A DNA stretch of 37,006 bases from assembly GCA_001839685.1 (NCBI GenBank), contig MLAK01001045.1, positions 1-37,006 of the forward strand, written 5' to 3'. This DNA is from Tritrichomonas foetus (Eukaryota; Parabasalia; Tritrichomonadida; Tritrichomonadidae). The position numbers were made by a program, and so were the translations under genes. The notes under the pieces were generated by a model. It worked only from the letters and a program-made list of their open reading frames with translations, did not search any database and was not told the origin of the DNA. Position 1 is the first letter of the stretch, and every line of letters starts with the position of its first letter. This document shows positions 1-10,200 of this stretch, one piece after another.

Positions 1-91
1 ATTTAAATTAAACAATTCTTTGAACTCATTTCTATCGGCAGTTTTTTGCTTTACAAAAGATCACTTTAATCACACTCCAAATTGAATCAAT

Positions 92-832
92 TCATTTGTT
101 AAACCTTTCTAAATATAGTTGCTGATATTCTTCTTGTTGCTTCTGTTGTTTTTCCATTAGTTCATTCAATTTATTTCGAAGATATTCCGTCATTGATTCA
201 CTTTCTTGCAGATTTCCTTCAGTTTCTGCCAAACGCATTAAAATTCTTTTATTTTCTGCTTTATAACATGACTTTTTTGCCATTAATACAATGACTTTTT
301 TTTCCAAATCATCTGCTTTATGATGAGAAATGTCGATTTTGGTTAAAAGGGTATCCTTATGAACTCTGAGGTTATTTAACTTTTCTTTTTTATTTTGATA
401 GCGAGCAACAAGTTTTTGTTGTTTATCAATTGCTTTGTGAGCCATTGTTAACAATTGCTGAACTTGAAATTTCAGATCTTCATTTTCTGCTTGAAGTTGA
501 GCCAATTCTTCATCATCTGTTTGAGTTTCATTTACAGCTCGTTCTTTAAAAGAAATCTGATGGGCAATAACTTCTGTATTCATAGTATTATTTATTCGTT
601 TTAAAACATCGAGTCTTTCGTAAATTTCATTATTTGAATAAGTTAATGCTTGACATTCTTCAATTTTTTGTTCACTGTATTGAATCTTTTCTGAAAGATT
701 TTGTCCAATATTATGGATTTGATCTTTTAAACCACCGACAATTTTCTGATAGTTTTTAATATAGTCTGCATAGCTATCTCCTATTGCTCCTGCGCATGGA
801 GTACATGAACTAAAGGAGATAAATGATGACAT
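92..832 (-). CDS. Coiled-coil protein, function unknown
   Basis: This 246-residue protein opens with a short Ser/Cys-rich segment. From about residue 30 it is almost continuously charged, Gln/Glu/Lys-rich helix with the heptad spacing of a coiled coil (for example around residues 40-160 and 175-240). There are no membrane segments, signal peptide or enzymatic motifs. The start is the ATG at 832; no in-frame ATG lies close upstream and the reading frame is uninterrupted. The composition suits a cytoskeletal or scaffold protein, which trichomonads have in large numbers, but that is inference from composition. I do not recognise a named family. The gene is followed on its 5' side by a 348-base gap and then by the Ash2-like gene on the same strand. 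Confidence 0.8.
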   Translation of the reverse strand: MSSFISFSSCTPCAGAIGDSYADYIKNYQKIVGGLKDQIHNIGQNLSEKIQYSEQKIEECQALTYSNNEIYERLDVLKRINNTMNTEVIAHQISFKERAVNETQTDDEELAQLQAENEDLKFQVQQLLTMAHKAIDKQQKLVARYQNKKEKLNNLRVHKDTLLTKIDISHHKADDLEKKVIVLMAKKSCYKAENKRILMRLAETEGNLQESESMTEYLRNKLNELMEKQQKQQEEYQQLYLERFNK

Positions 833-1180
833 TATTCTTCATTCTTAACGTATAATTTTTAGGCATGAATTAAACTTTTTTAATGCATAATTGGCCGCTG
901 AAGTTATCATCTTTCCAAAGTTATCGAATCAGCAATTCATCTATGATCCGTTGTTCATTTACATTCCATGAAACTAGCTTTTCTGTTCACCATCTACATG
1001 AGAAAAGCCGATCATGAAGTGCTTCTAAATGGCCATAAACAAAAATAAAAATATATTTTGATGCTTTATATGTTTTATTCATAAAAATAATATATCAATC
1101 TCAATAAAACTGCACAAAAATTAAATACAAAAATAAAAATCACAATCTCAAATACCAAATTTGTTCGAGTTCTGAGTTCG
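833..1180. other. Intergenic gap with GC-richer hairpin element
   Basis: No gene is visible here. Roughly 890-1035 is visibly richer in G+C than the flanks and contains a perfect 8-bp inverted repeat, GCTTTTCT at 977-984 and AGAAAAGC at 1001-1008, around a 16-base loop. GGCC occurs near both ends of this patch. It could be a small structured RNA, but I could not fit it to tRNA, snRNA, SRP or RNase P signatures. Confidence 0.3.
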
Positions 1181-2026
1181 TTAGATAGGCATGAGGTGAG
1201 CTGGTGTTAATGCGATATCGATAGCAGAAAGATAAGCTTCTCGTTCGCTTGCTTCAAGTGGGTAGCCACTTCCTTTCATGACCTTAACGAGTTTCTTTGC
1301 AGAGATTGGATATTCCGACCTGTCACGTGGGATGTCACCTGCTGCAGTCCAGGCTGGTCCTGGATCGAATCTAAATGGCCTGATGAATCTGCCTGTTGCG
1401 ACTGCTTCTCTGTAGATAGAAATTGCTGGTGTCCATCTTTTTTCTGTACTAATGTTGTCGTAGACAACTCCGTAGTCAGCACCATTTAAAAATAATCTGA
1501 GTGATATTCCATTTGGGCCGGGCATAAAGCCGAAGCCAACAGTGTCGCCAGCATGGAATGTAGGTGAATTAAAATTCTTATTTTTCCAGCCGTTATGAAT
1601 ACATTTGCCTAGATCTCCAACGCAATATCCATTTTGATCGACACCAACAGGGGCCTCCATATCGGCTTCAATTGTAGCAATACCGAATCGAACGTGGCTC
1701 TCTTCGTTTTTTGCGGAGGTGAAATCGACTTCCCAGTAATAATTTTTATCTGTTCTTAAAAAACGAGTTGAACGGCATAATCGATATCCACCTTCGAGCG
1801 TAACCATACTTTTTTCAGGATTTAAGAATTTGTACTTGCGAGATGATTTATATGAAGAGAAAGTCATTGGCATTTTGATCTCGGGATCATTTACTTTGGG
1901 TAGCAATCCCAGAGCTGCACGTCTATAAACACCCAACTCTTCGAATTTGAGTTTCATGATAAAAGGAACTTTTGTTTGAGGTGCAGGAGTTGGCTCTGTC
2001 ATGAAATTATTTCCAGATGATTTCAT
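1181..2026 (-). CDS. Ash2/BRE2-like SPRY-domain protein
   Basis: This protein of about 281 residues is dominated by a SPRY domain of the Ash2 subtype. Visible family features are a motif reading APVGxDxxGY followed by a G/H/K segment, HAGDTVGFGF in place of the 'GDVIGxxI' strand, the FLNG turn, and the closing FDPGP before a short C-terminal helix. Ash2L/Bre2 is a core subunit of COMPASS (Set1/MLL) histone H3K4 methyltransferase complexes, where its SPRY domain contacts RbBP5 and activates the enzyme. The PHD/winged-helix half of animal Ash2L is absent, as in Bre2-type proteins. The reading frame is open upstream to 2170, but only through a TTG, so the ATG at 2026 is chosen; a second candidate is the ATG at 2002. 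It is divergent from the gene at 2394. The fold is clear; the COMPASS role is inferred from family resemblance. Confidence 0.75.
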   Translation of the reverse strand: MKSSGNNFMTEPTPAPQTKVPFIMKLKFEELGVYRRAALGLLPKVNDPEIKMPMTFSSYKSSRKYKFLNPEKSMVTLEGGYRLCRSTRFLRTDKNYYWEVDFTSAKNEESHVRFGIATIEADMEAPVGVDQNGYCVGDLGKCIHNGWKNKNFNSPTFHAGDTVGFGFMPGPNGISLRLFLNGADYGVVYDNISTEKRWTPAISIYREAVATGRFIRPFRFDPGPAWTAAGDIPRDRSEYPISAKKLVKVMKGSGYPLEASEREAYLSAIDIALTPAHLMPI

Positions 2027-2393
2027 TGATCTCAAGGTGGAATAAATGGTGAAAATAATGGTGAAAGTGTTATTCAAACGTCTAAATGTAATGATGTTTG
2101 AATATGTATTTGGTCCATTAGAGATTCTGTTTTTCAATGTATATATGTTCAATTCACAAAGCCAAATCAATCTGACCGAATCGTTCCGTTTTCAGCTTTT
2201 TGACATATCTTTTTGTAAACTACAGAAATCATTTGTCAAAATTAAAAGAAATATCAAATTTTTGCATTTTTTCTGGTATTAGAATTCAATACAATGGTGC
2301 CTCAAAAAATATTCAACACTCTCAAAAGTTTAAAATTGTTTCAAAGAATTTGAATATTTTATCGTTCCCTATCGTTTTCTCCAAAAACAGTTG
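2027..2393. promoter_or_regulatory. Divergent intergenic region between Ash2-like and helical-repeat genes
   Basis: This 367-base AT-rich gap separates two divergently transcribed genes and must hold both promoters. Apart from the paired TATCGTT boxes at its right end I see no RNA gene or repeat. Short open frames inside it lack coding character. Confidence 0.5.
2360..2376 (+). promoter_or_regulatory. Two TATCGTT boxes 18-34 bases before the start codon
   Basis: TATCGTT occurs at 2360-2366 and again at 2370-2376, exactly one helical turn apart, just upstream of the ATG at 2394. The reverse complement is AACGATA, which matches the Myb recognition core described for Trichomonas vaginalis promoters. 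The same box lies 30 bases before the MINDY gene start at 26181. That it works as a core promoter element here is inference. Confidence 0.45.
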
Positions 2394-5300
2394 ATGGAAA
2401 TTAATTTGAACTTTGATGTCACATTTCGAGATTTATACTTGATTCAAAGCGGCCAACTTGAAAAACAGCCTCAAGAAATTCTCGCATTAATTAATAATTT
2501 TCGAAAAAGTTTATCTTTTCAATGGATATCTGCTATCAAAGACGATCAGAAATCAGAAGCACTAAAAAACGTCATTGTTACAATCCTTCTTTTTGCTGAA
2601 GACAAAAACACGAGTATCAGACTGGCAGCCTACTCAACAATCGGAACTCTCATAATTACAGTTTTACCTTTTTCTCCAAACCTATTTTTAAATGCCTTTG
2701 CAAATGCTATTACATTACTACCTGTTTCTCCCAAAATTTCCATTGCTATTATCAATAGTTTTATGTCATTTTTGAAATTTATTTCACCTGTTCGGATTCA
2801 ACAATTTGTTGAAACTATGCCAATTTTGCATCATTTTAGTGCTGATGTTTCTGATTTTATTCAATTTTTGCCAAAAACCATTCCTCTCATGAAAAAACTG
2901 CCACCTGAATTTCAAACTAGTATCCTTAATTCATTAATTAAAGCATGTGGGAAAACTCCAAATGCTCATTTTTCAACATCAAACTCCTTGTTGGTTGGAT
3001 TGAAGCCTAAATTATTAATTCCGCGACTTTGCCAAAAACTTTCTAAAGAAAACTTAGGCATTGCCGCAGTTTGGATCGCTCGAAATCTTTTTTCTGTACG
3101 AAAGCACTACGACTTGATTGAAGACGAATATAAAGAATTTTTTTTATCGAATGCTTTTCATCAATTACATTCAGAGCCACTTGATCTATCGAGATTTGAT
3201 TATAGTTGTCAAATAATTGCTTATTCAATGCGATACAATAAAGGAACAGATCAGTATTATCAATTAAAAAAGAGATTAAATGATTCTTTACTTGACAATT
3301 ACACTTCGCCTTATAGAAATTCACTTTTAATTATTCCATGTGATTCAATTGAACTTCTCTATGACAGTTCTTCTGATCCTGACTCTTATCGGGCCAATAA
3401 ACTTAAGGCATTGACAAATTATTTTTTCGATCATATTGATACAGTTGATGCTGATCTAATTGCCCAAATGATGTATAGCTATATAAATTCAAAAAATGAC
3501 TTATTATCAACTTTAATAGATAATTTATCATTAATAATTAATGAATTATTATTCAAATGTCAAAAAAAAGCACATATTGATCTTTTATTGCAGATTTTAT
3601 CAAACAAGTCGTTTAATTGGGTACAGAATATGAAATTAGTTCAATTAATAGATTCAATAAATCCCGATATTTGTGGCAAATATATTCCAAATTACTTAAA
3701 TATGGCAATTGATATTTTAATAGAATTTTCTTTATCACCAACTGATAATTTATTTTATGATGCAGTTAACGTTTTAACTCATATTGCTTCATATGAAACA
3801 CTGCCTATGATATTAAATCATATTTATTGTTCTGATTGGTATTCAGAAACTATTGTTTATAAAAGATTTTATTTATTAGCAAGACTAGCGAAAATTTTTA
3901 AATCCAAATTGTTTTCAATGTATGTTGGAATTGCTTATGAATGTTTATCTTTATGTGAATCAAAAAAGACATTTTCTGTCATATTTTGGTTTTTATCAAA
4001 AGTTCAAATCACCTATTTACCAAGCGATGTTCGAAATTTTGCTTGTAGTTTTGTAGAAAAAGCATATTATTCATACGCGCATTTTCCAATATGGAGAAAA
4101 TCTTTTGTAACTGAGAAATTTGTTGATTATGATGCTGATATTGTTTCAAATCCATTAATAAACCATAAATCTGCCTTAAATCATTTGAAGCATTGTTACA
4201 AGTTCTTATGTAATCTTCCTCCTCATCTTTTCCCTGAACAAAAGAAATTATATCACTATTCTGTTGCACTTGTCCAAATTTTTGACAAGTTTGCACTTGA
4301 AATGGCAGCTAAACTTGCAAAAGGTCAAAGAAAATTTGAAGATTATGTCTGGAATTTAAGTATTGATACATTTAAACTTACTGCTGATGATGACGTTGCT
4401 GCATCATGTGCAAATATTTTTATTAATGATGAACAGAAAATTTTACCGAGTTCAATCAAAGAAATGCTTAACCAATTCATTGGTGATAAATGTACAGAAA
4501 ATCCACAGCTTCTTTATCTTTGCTTTTTGAGTGTTGGTCGAGAAAATCATTCAAAAATCATTAATTCACTTCCTACTGTTTTACAATGGCTTCCAAAAAG
4601 CACTATTACAATATTTTTGTATAAATTGGTTCGTGAAATTGGTACAAGTATTATTCCATCAATTCCTGATGACTACACTCTATCAATATTGCATTATACA
4701 CATGGTTTTCATCTTGAATATCGAGATAAAGTGAGGGATTATATCAATGAACATCATTTCTCTGATATTCCCCTTGGTGATGATGACTTGAAAGAAGATT
4801 TAACCATCCTTTTAAATAAAATGCCAAAAATAGAATTAAATGAACCAGAAAAACTCGATATAGAACATTGGACCTTTATTTTCAAGAATGAAAATAATTT
4901 TGATCTCTCGAAAGTTAATGAATATATCAACAATAACCATGCTAAATTTTCAAAAATTGAAATTCCAACATTTTCTCAAAACAATGAACCAAAATTCACT
5001 TTCATACCTGTTACAAATACAATTACATTTGTTTCAACGACGCCATTTATTGTTCAAAAAGTATTTGTGAAAAGCTTAGTCCTTATTAAAAACTTTGCTA
5101 TGTTTTCTGGAAGGTTAATCGATATTGATATATTAAATAGAATCATTTCTTTTGTTGTTGAATCCAAAGATATTATAACTCTAGAAGCTCTTTTGATCTA
5201 TTCATTGAAATTCAATTGCAAAATCAATATTAATTCAGAACTGTTTTTCCATGAGAAACTAATTTATCTTACGGCAAAACTTGATCCTAAAACTGTCGTA

Positions 5301-6611
5301 AAGCATCTAAATTTAGAATACGAACCGAGTTTAATTGTTAATGATTCTTTATCTGACTCGCTTCGAGAATCAATTGTTTCAACAAATCCGAATTATTTCA
5401 TAGATTATTTCTTAGGACTAAAAACTTTCAAGAAAAAGCAATACATGAAACTCATTCGATTATTCATGATTTTAAAGTTTTCCATTGAAAAGCTCTCAGA
5501 TTTAGTAGTAAATTGTATGGGTTTGTTCAAAGATTTGTCAAAGCAAAAACAAGAAGTCTTTATTCGCTTTTTGACACATGCCCTTTTCTGTTTAGCAAAA
5601 AGTCAAACAACTCAAGAATTTAAATCTTTTACTAATTTCCTTTCTGTCCATTTTTCCAACATTGCAACAGAAACTGATGCATCAATATTAAACGAATTTT
5701 CATATTTATTTGGATTATTAGCTGATTTTGCAAAAGATGGTTCATTCTTTGTTGACTTTTTAAATACTGTATTGAATTGTTCATCAATTCCACCTTTATA
5801 TTTAACATCAACTGCTTTAATGATATCAAAGAAAATAATTCCAGTTTCATCCGTTGATAGCAACTTATTTGCAATGATGATTGAAACTGATATGCCATCA
5901 TTTAGTAGTTGTGCAATTCGTTGTTTATCATATTTGAAACCAGAAAACGAGTTGGTGAGAATTATTGATGAAAAACTTGAACTTTATAAGAACAACTTTT
6001 TGACAGTTAATCATTTGCCAGACTTGATTAAAAATGTTCCTGATCTTGCATTAAGATATAAAGAAGTATTTTTAACTGATCCAAATCATCCATGTTTTGT
6101 GAAATCATTAAAGCATCAATCATCAAATTCTAAAGTAGTGAAATCATTGTTTGACTTACCATTTATCTCACCTGAAGTAATCAGTGTTTTAGTTGAGGCA
6201 TGTTATGGAAAGAAAAGGTATTTTACCAAAATTGCCAAGCTTTATCAAAAGTTCCAACGAATCGATATGTATCCACTCTTACTGAATCTAATTTTAACAA
6301 ATTCTGTTCTCGCTGCAAAACTTTTCTTTCATGATCTCCTGGCAAAAAGTGATAACTTTTTATGTTTGTTTTGCTTTTTGCGAAAATTTTTCACGAGATC
6401 TGATCAAGCCACACAAGAATCAATAAAGAAAATAATTGAAATGAATGCTGATCAAATTGTGCCCCAATCACGATTCTTTAGTTTGATGATGCTCTGTGAA
6501 AAAGAAATCCATCAAATTAACTTAGGATTTATTATTGCAGCCACAGAATCAGACACATTCAGCACAATTGCTTCAGAATTTGATCAAATATTTGTTTCTG
6601 ATCAGAAATAA
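2394..6611 (+). CDS. Large helical-repeat (HEAT/ARM-like) protein, 1405 residues
   Basis: The product is a very long, almost entirely helical protein made of alternating hydrophobic and polar stretches of about 35-45 residues. The pattern is typical of an alpha-solenoid such as HEAT or ARM repeats; for example the helices around residues 55-110 include a 'DKNTSIRLAAYSTIGTL' repeat-like segment. It has no signal peptide, membrane anchor or catalytic motif. I do not recognise a conserved family name. The open frame begins one codon earlier with a TTG, so the ATG at 2394 is the start. Two TATCGTT boxes lie immediately upstream. Large solenoids of this kind serve as scaffolds, nuclear transport or trafficking adaptors in other eukaryotes, but no choice can be made here. 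It ends 140 bases before the U1 snRNA, which is on the opposite strand. Confidence 0.85.
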   Translation: MEINLNFDVTFRDLYLIQSGQLEKQPQEILALINNFRKSLSFQWISAIKDDQKSEALKNVIVTILLFAEDKNTSIRLAAYSTIGTLIITVLPFSPNLFLNAFANAITLLPVSPKISIAIINSFMSFLKFISPVRIQQFVETMPILHHFSADVSDFIQFLPKTIPLMKKLPPEFQTSILNSLIKACGKTPNAHFSTSNSLLVGLKPKLLIPRLCQKLSKENLGIAAVWIARNLFSVRKHYDLIEDEYKEFFLSNAFHQLHSEPLDLSRFDYSCQIIAYSMRYNKGTDQYYQLKKRLNDSLLDNYTSPYRNSLLIIPCDSIELLYDSSSDPDSYRANKLKALTNYFFDHIDTVDADLIAQMMYSYINSKNDLLSTLIDNLSLIINELLFKCQKKAHIDLLLQILSNKSFNWVQNMKLVQLIDSINPDICGKYIPNYLNMAIDILIEFSLSPTDNLFYDAVNVLTHIASYETLPMILNHIYCSDWYSETIVYKRFYLLARLAKIFKSKLFSMYVGIAYECLSLCESKKTFSVIFWFLSKVQITYLPSDVRNFACSFVEKAYYSYAHFPIWRKSFVTEKFVDYDADIVSNPLINHKSALNHLKHCYKFLCNLPPHLFPEQKKLYHYSVALVQIFDKFALEMAAKLAKGQRKFEDYVWNLSIDTFKLTADDDVAASCANIFINDEQKILPSSIKEMLNQFIGDKCTENPQLLYLCFLSVGRENHSKIINSLPTVLQWLPKSTITIFLYKLVREIGTSIIPSIPDDYTLSILHYTHGFHLEYRDKVRDYINEHHFSDIPLGDDDLKEDLTILLNKMPKIELNEPEKLDIEHWTFIFKNENNFDLSKVNEYINNNHAKFSKIEIPTFSQNNEPKFTFIPVTNTITFVSTTPFIVQKVFVKSLVLIKNFAMFSGRLIDIDILNRIISFVVESKDIITLEALLIYSLKFNCKININSELFFHEKLIYLTAKLDPKTVVKHLNLEYEPSLIVNDSLSDSLRESIVSTNPNYFIDYFLGLKTFKKKQYMKLIRLFMILKFSIEKLSDLVVNCMGLFKDLSKQKQEVFIRFLTHALFCLAKSQTTQEFKSFTNFLSVHFSNIATETDASILNEFSYLFGLLADFAKDGSFFVDFLNTVLNCSSIPPLYLTSTALMISKKIIPVSSVDSNLFAMMIETDMPSFSSCAIRCLSYLKPENELVRIIDEKLELYKNNFLTVNHLPDLIKNVPDLALRYKEVFLTDPNHPCFVKSLKHQSSNSKVVKSLFDLPFISPEVISVLVEACYGKKRYFTKIAKLYQKFQRIDMYPLLLNLILTNSVLAAKLFFHDLLAKSDNFLCLFCFLRKFFTRSDQATQESIKKIIEMNADQIVPQSRFFSLMMLCEKEIHQINLGFIIAATESDTFSTIASEFDQIFVSDQK

Positions 6612-6749
6612 TTTTTTTTAAGTTTTGTAAACTGTTTTTATTTTCAAAATTATCTATTTCATAATATTAAGATATGTAATGTGATAATAAAGTTCGATTC
6701 CTCAATCAAACTATTAGACTGTGTAAATTCATATATAAAAAATGGAAAG

Positions 6750-6911
6750 CAGGAAAATTAATTTCCCACGGCTAAAGAAAATGCGTTCGAGGGAGCACTA
6801 TTCATGCGAACAGTCACCACCTAACAGTACCCAGTTAGCTTTGTGCAATGCTAAATGAGAAACTCTCCGAACAATTCCCTCTTGACGAAAAGTTCGCGAA
6901 CCAGGTAAGTG
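6750..6911 (-). ncRNA. U1: U1 spliceosomal snRNA
   Basis: This patch is much richer in GC than its surroundings, and on the minus strand it folds as a canonical U1. The 5' end reads ACTTACCTGG (6910-6901), the 5'-splice-site-recognition sequence. Helix H pairs GTTCG (6901-6897) with CGAAC (6789-6785). SL1 pairs CGAAC-TTTTC with GGGAA..GTTCG around the loop GTCAAGA (6886-6880), comparable with the U1-70K site. SL2 is TTAGC/GCTAA around the 10-base loop ATTGCACAAA (6849-6840), containing the U1A-type AUUGCAC. SL3 is ACTGTTC-GCAT-GAATAGT (6814-6797). Immediately 3' of helix H is a U-rich Sm-like site, ATTTTCTTT (about 6782-6774), then SL4, GGGAAA-TTAA-TTTTCC (6767-6752). The length of about 162 nt is close to the usual 164. 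It is divergent from the gene at 7289. The exact ends are inferred. Confidence 0.87.
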
Positions 6912-7288
6912 AAAAAGTGCTATGGGATTTTTATCGCATTTTAGTCATATCTTTTATCTTCATATTATTCAAAAAGTGCGAATATAAAACATAAGGTCAA
7001 ATATTTCTATTTCTAAGGTCAAAAAAGTAAGTTTAGAATTAACTTTTGACATTTTTAAAACCCTTTCTTTGATTATTTATGAAGTATTTCCAACTTGAAA
7101 ATGGCTATTCATTTATATATTCAATATCAATCTTTTAAAAACTTGATAATATTTGGACAAGTTTTAATTTTATTGAGATATTCGTATTGAATTGATTTTA
7201 ACTAATTTGAATATAGCATTCAAAACTTTGAAATCATACAAAAGTTGGCTTAGAATTCTTTCAAAGTTTCTTCCAAAACTCTGAATTC
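6912..7288. promoter_or_regulatory. Divergent spacer between U1 and the cyclase-like gene
   Basis: This 377-base AT-rich spacer carries the promoters of U1 (leftward) and the cyclase-like gene (rightward). On the U1 strand a GCGATA sequence, close to the AACGATA box, lies about 20 bases before the U1 5' end (around 6930-6937). I see no further gene here. Confidence 0.4.
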
Positions 7289-10200
7289 ATGATTACTCCA
7301 GATGAAGCTTTTAATCCATTTGAGGCGACAAAGCTGAATCGAAACAAAAGCTCGTCTTATCACAATATTATTGGGAATATTAATGTTACAATGTTCAATT
7401 ATTATATATTAAATTTTATTCATTTAATGAATCGGACTGTTAATGGAATTCATAGTATTTCTTGGTTTCGTTGGTTTATTTTGTTCTACAGAATATTCTT
7501 TCTATCTGTTGCACCATTTTCGATTTTATGGAAAGACTATCCACATCTCTCAAAACCATTTAAAATAATTACATATATTCTGGTGTATGTTAGAAGTGAT
7601 AGTAGCTATGTTGCTCAAGTTATATTATTCGTTATGTATATTATTTTCTTATTGTTCTTGTTTATTCTATGTGGGACAGCTTTATTCATGATAAAGAAAA
7701 ATCGAAGAACATCAACAATTATTCATGGAATTTATTTTATGACCTATTTAATTTTTCCTGTATTTTCTGGTTCGATGGCTTACCTGTTTACTAATTTTGC
7801 GAAATCATTTTTTCTTGAAACAACAATTGCTAACTTTTTCATCACAGTTATAGCAATTATATCTTTGATTGCTTTACTTTGTTTAATTTATTCATCTGCT
7901 GTCATCTCAGGTTCAAACCCCATTCCAGAAATTTCAGACCCACTTTCGGTTTGGGCGTCAAATTGCCAAACTTTAGCTGTTCTTCAAACAATACTTGCAT
8001 TAAATCATGTCGTGATGTGTATTATGGAAGATCAATCGAAGCTAGTGAATGGAATTTTATTATTAGTTTTGGTATTTTTAATCATGATTCCATTTATCAT
8101 GATTTTCTGTAAACAAGTTTTTACCGTTGCTTATTTATCGTATGAATTTAATCTAACATTAATTTCGACATTTTGTATGATGAATATCTTCACTGCTGTT
8201 TTAAATTTAGGTGATTTTATTATTCCTTTTTATATCATAACTTCGGTATGGCTTGTTTCCCCTTTTGCTCTATTTTTTTCTTTTAGATTGTTTGTGAATC
8301 ATCAACTTGCGTCAGCTTTTGATAAACTAGATGTTAAAACTCTGGAAATAATGGAATTACAAAATGAAAGGAAAGATGGTGAATCACGAACAAATAAAAA
8401 CGATAAAAATAAATCAGCTGAGCCTAATTTTGCTCCTTATGATCAAATGGGTATCAAAAGTGGGAGGCAAGCTGTTGAATTTATTCGTGCTGCTTGTGTT
8501 TTTAATACGCAAGCATTTTTAGATTTGTCTTTATTAAAATGGATCACTCTTCGATTTCCTGAATCTACATTTGAAATTTTACAGCTTGCATTTTTGATTC
8601 CAAATGAAGAAAATATTTTTCATTCTACTTTTGACATTTATCAAAACCAATTTTCCCCCAGATTTATTCACAATATGGTTATTTTCCAAATGGTTATGTC
8701 TATACAAGAATCCTCTAATGATTTAACCCCTACCATTTTAAGAGAAGTAAGCAAACAAAAACTTTCGGCAATGAAATGTCAATCTATTACATCTAAATTT
8801 TGGACAAGCTGTTATAAAGGTGATATTTCTCAAATGAGCAGAATGGCCTTAAATTTACAAACTAATATTGAAAAGATTGATTCTAAATGGAGACATTTAC
8901 TAAGTCGTTATCCAAGATCACATCCTATCTTAAAAGAATATCTTTGTTTTCTAAATGGAATTGGATGTCAGCATGGTTTAGCTGATAATATTGTGAGAGC
9001 TTTTCCCTCTTTAGCCGAACCTAAAGAAGGTGGAAATGAAGATGATATTAATATGGGAACTCTTCAGCATGCCATTGAAAAATCAGTTGATAGAAGGCCT
9101 CTTAAATCAGTCAAATTATTGAATATCACTCTATATGTAATGATAATACTTTCAATGCTATTTATTTTTGCCACAACAATATTTTCTATCTTCATGTGTT
9201 TATATTTTACTTCATCTCATAATTTTATTCAATCTATCAGCAATATAGAGTCATCTATATCTACAATTGGAATCAAATCTTTTGATATCTATAATAATGT
9301 AATAAATGCGCGATTGTCACTTGCCCAAGATTCAATAATGTTAGAGAATGCGATTCTCAAAGCACTTGATACTTCAACAAATGATGAACTTTATCAATTT
9401 GCTTTATTTTCTTTACCATTGAATTTTTCCGTTGATAAGTGGGATGCAAAAATTGAAATGAATATGGAAGAAAGTATTCACATTCTTTCATACTTTTCGA
9501 ATGCAATGGTGTCGGTTAATAATGATGACCCAATTTTCTCATTATATAAAGATAATATGCCATATATCATCAAGCTTATTTCCAAGATTGGTACATATTC
9601 ACTTAACAAGATAAATGTTATGGCTGATTTCTTTTTGATTTATGGAAGAATATTTCATGGGATTGTATGGGATGTTTTAGTTCTCTTTATCATTCCAATG
9701 ATATACATTTCATTGAAAAATATCAAAGCTGAAATGACATATCTTTTTTCATTTTATATCAATATTCCACATACAATGCTTGCAAAGTTTGCAGAAGGAA
9801 TTGTTGGGGTTGCAGCTGGGAAATCTATTGATAGGAAGAGTCAATTAATGAGATTATCTGCATCATTTGTTCAATCTAAAACTGAAACTAATGAAGATAA
9901 TGAAAACCTCTTAGGAAATAATGTAATCGATGGCTTTAAAGTCCTTGTAGGAAATACTTCTTCCCGCGCTTCTGTTCTTCCGAAGAATTTTGCATTAAAA
10001 GCAGTATTGGTGATCGGATTAACATCAGCATTTTTTGCGATTATTTCATCTGTTTCATTCGAATTATTACGAAGTTTTATTATCAATTACTCCGAATATT
10101 TATGGACAGAAAGAGCAGCATCGGAAAGAATGTCATCTATATCAATATGTTGTGCAATTATTTCTGACTTTTGTATGAATTTTACAAGAGAAGAAGTTGA

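Noticed and set aside
940..1000. 5.8S rRNA or U2 similarity on the minus strand (CAACGGATC, TCGGCTTTT)
   Set aside because: Matches are short and scattered; the U2 branch-site pairing sequence GUAGUA and the rest of 5.8S are absent.
6825..6900. U4 snRNA on the plus strand (AGCTTTGTGCAATG and ATGAG...CCGA resemble U4 stem II and the 15.5K site)
   Set aside because: The U4 stem I sequence is missing downstream and the K-turn stems do not pair, whereas the opposite strand gives every U1 element.
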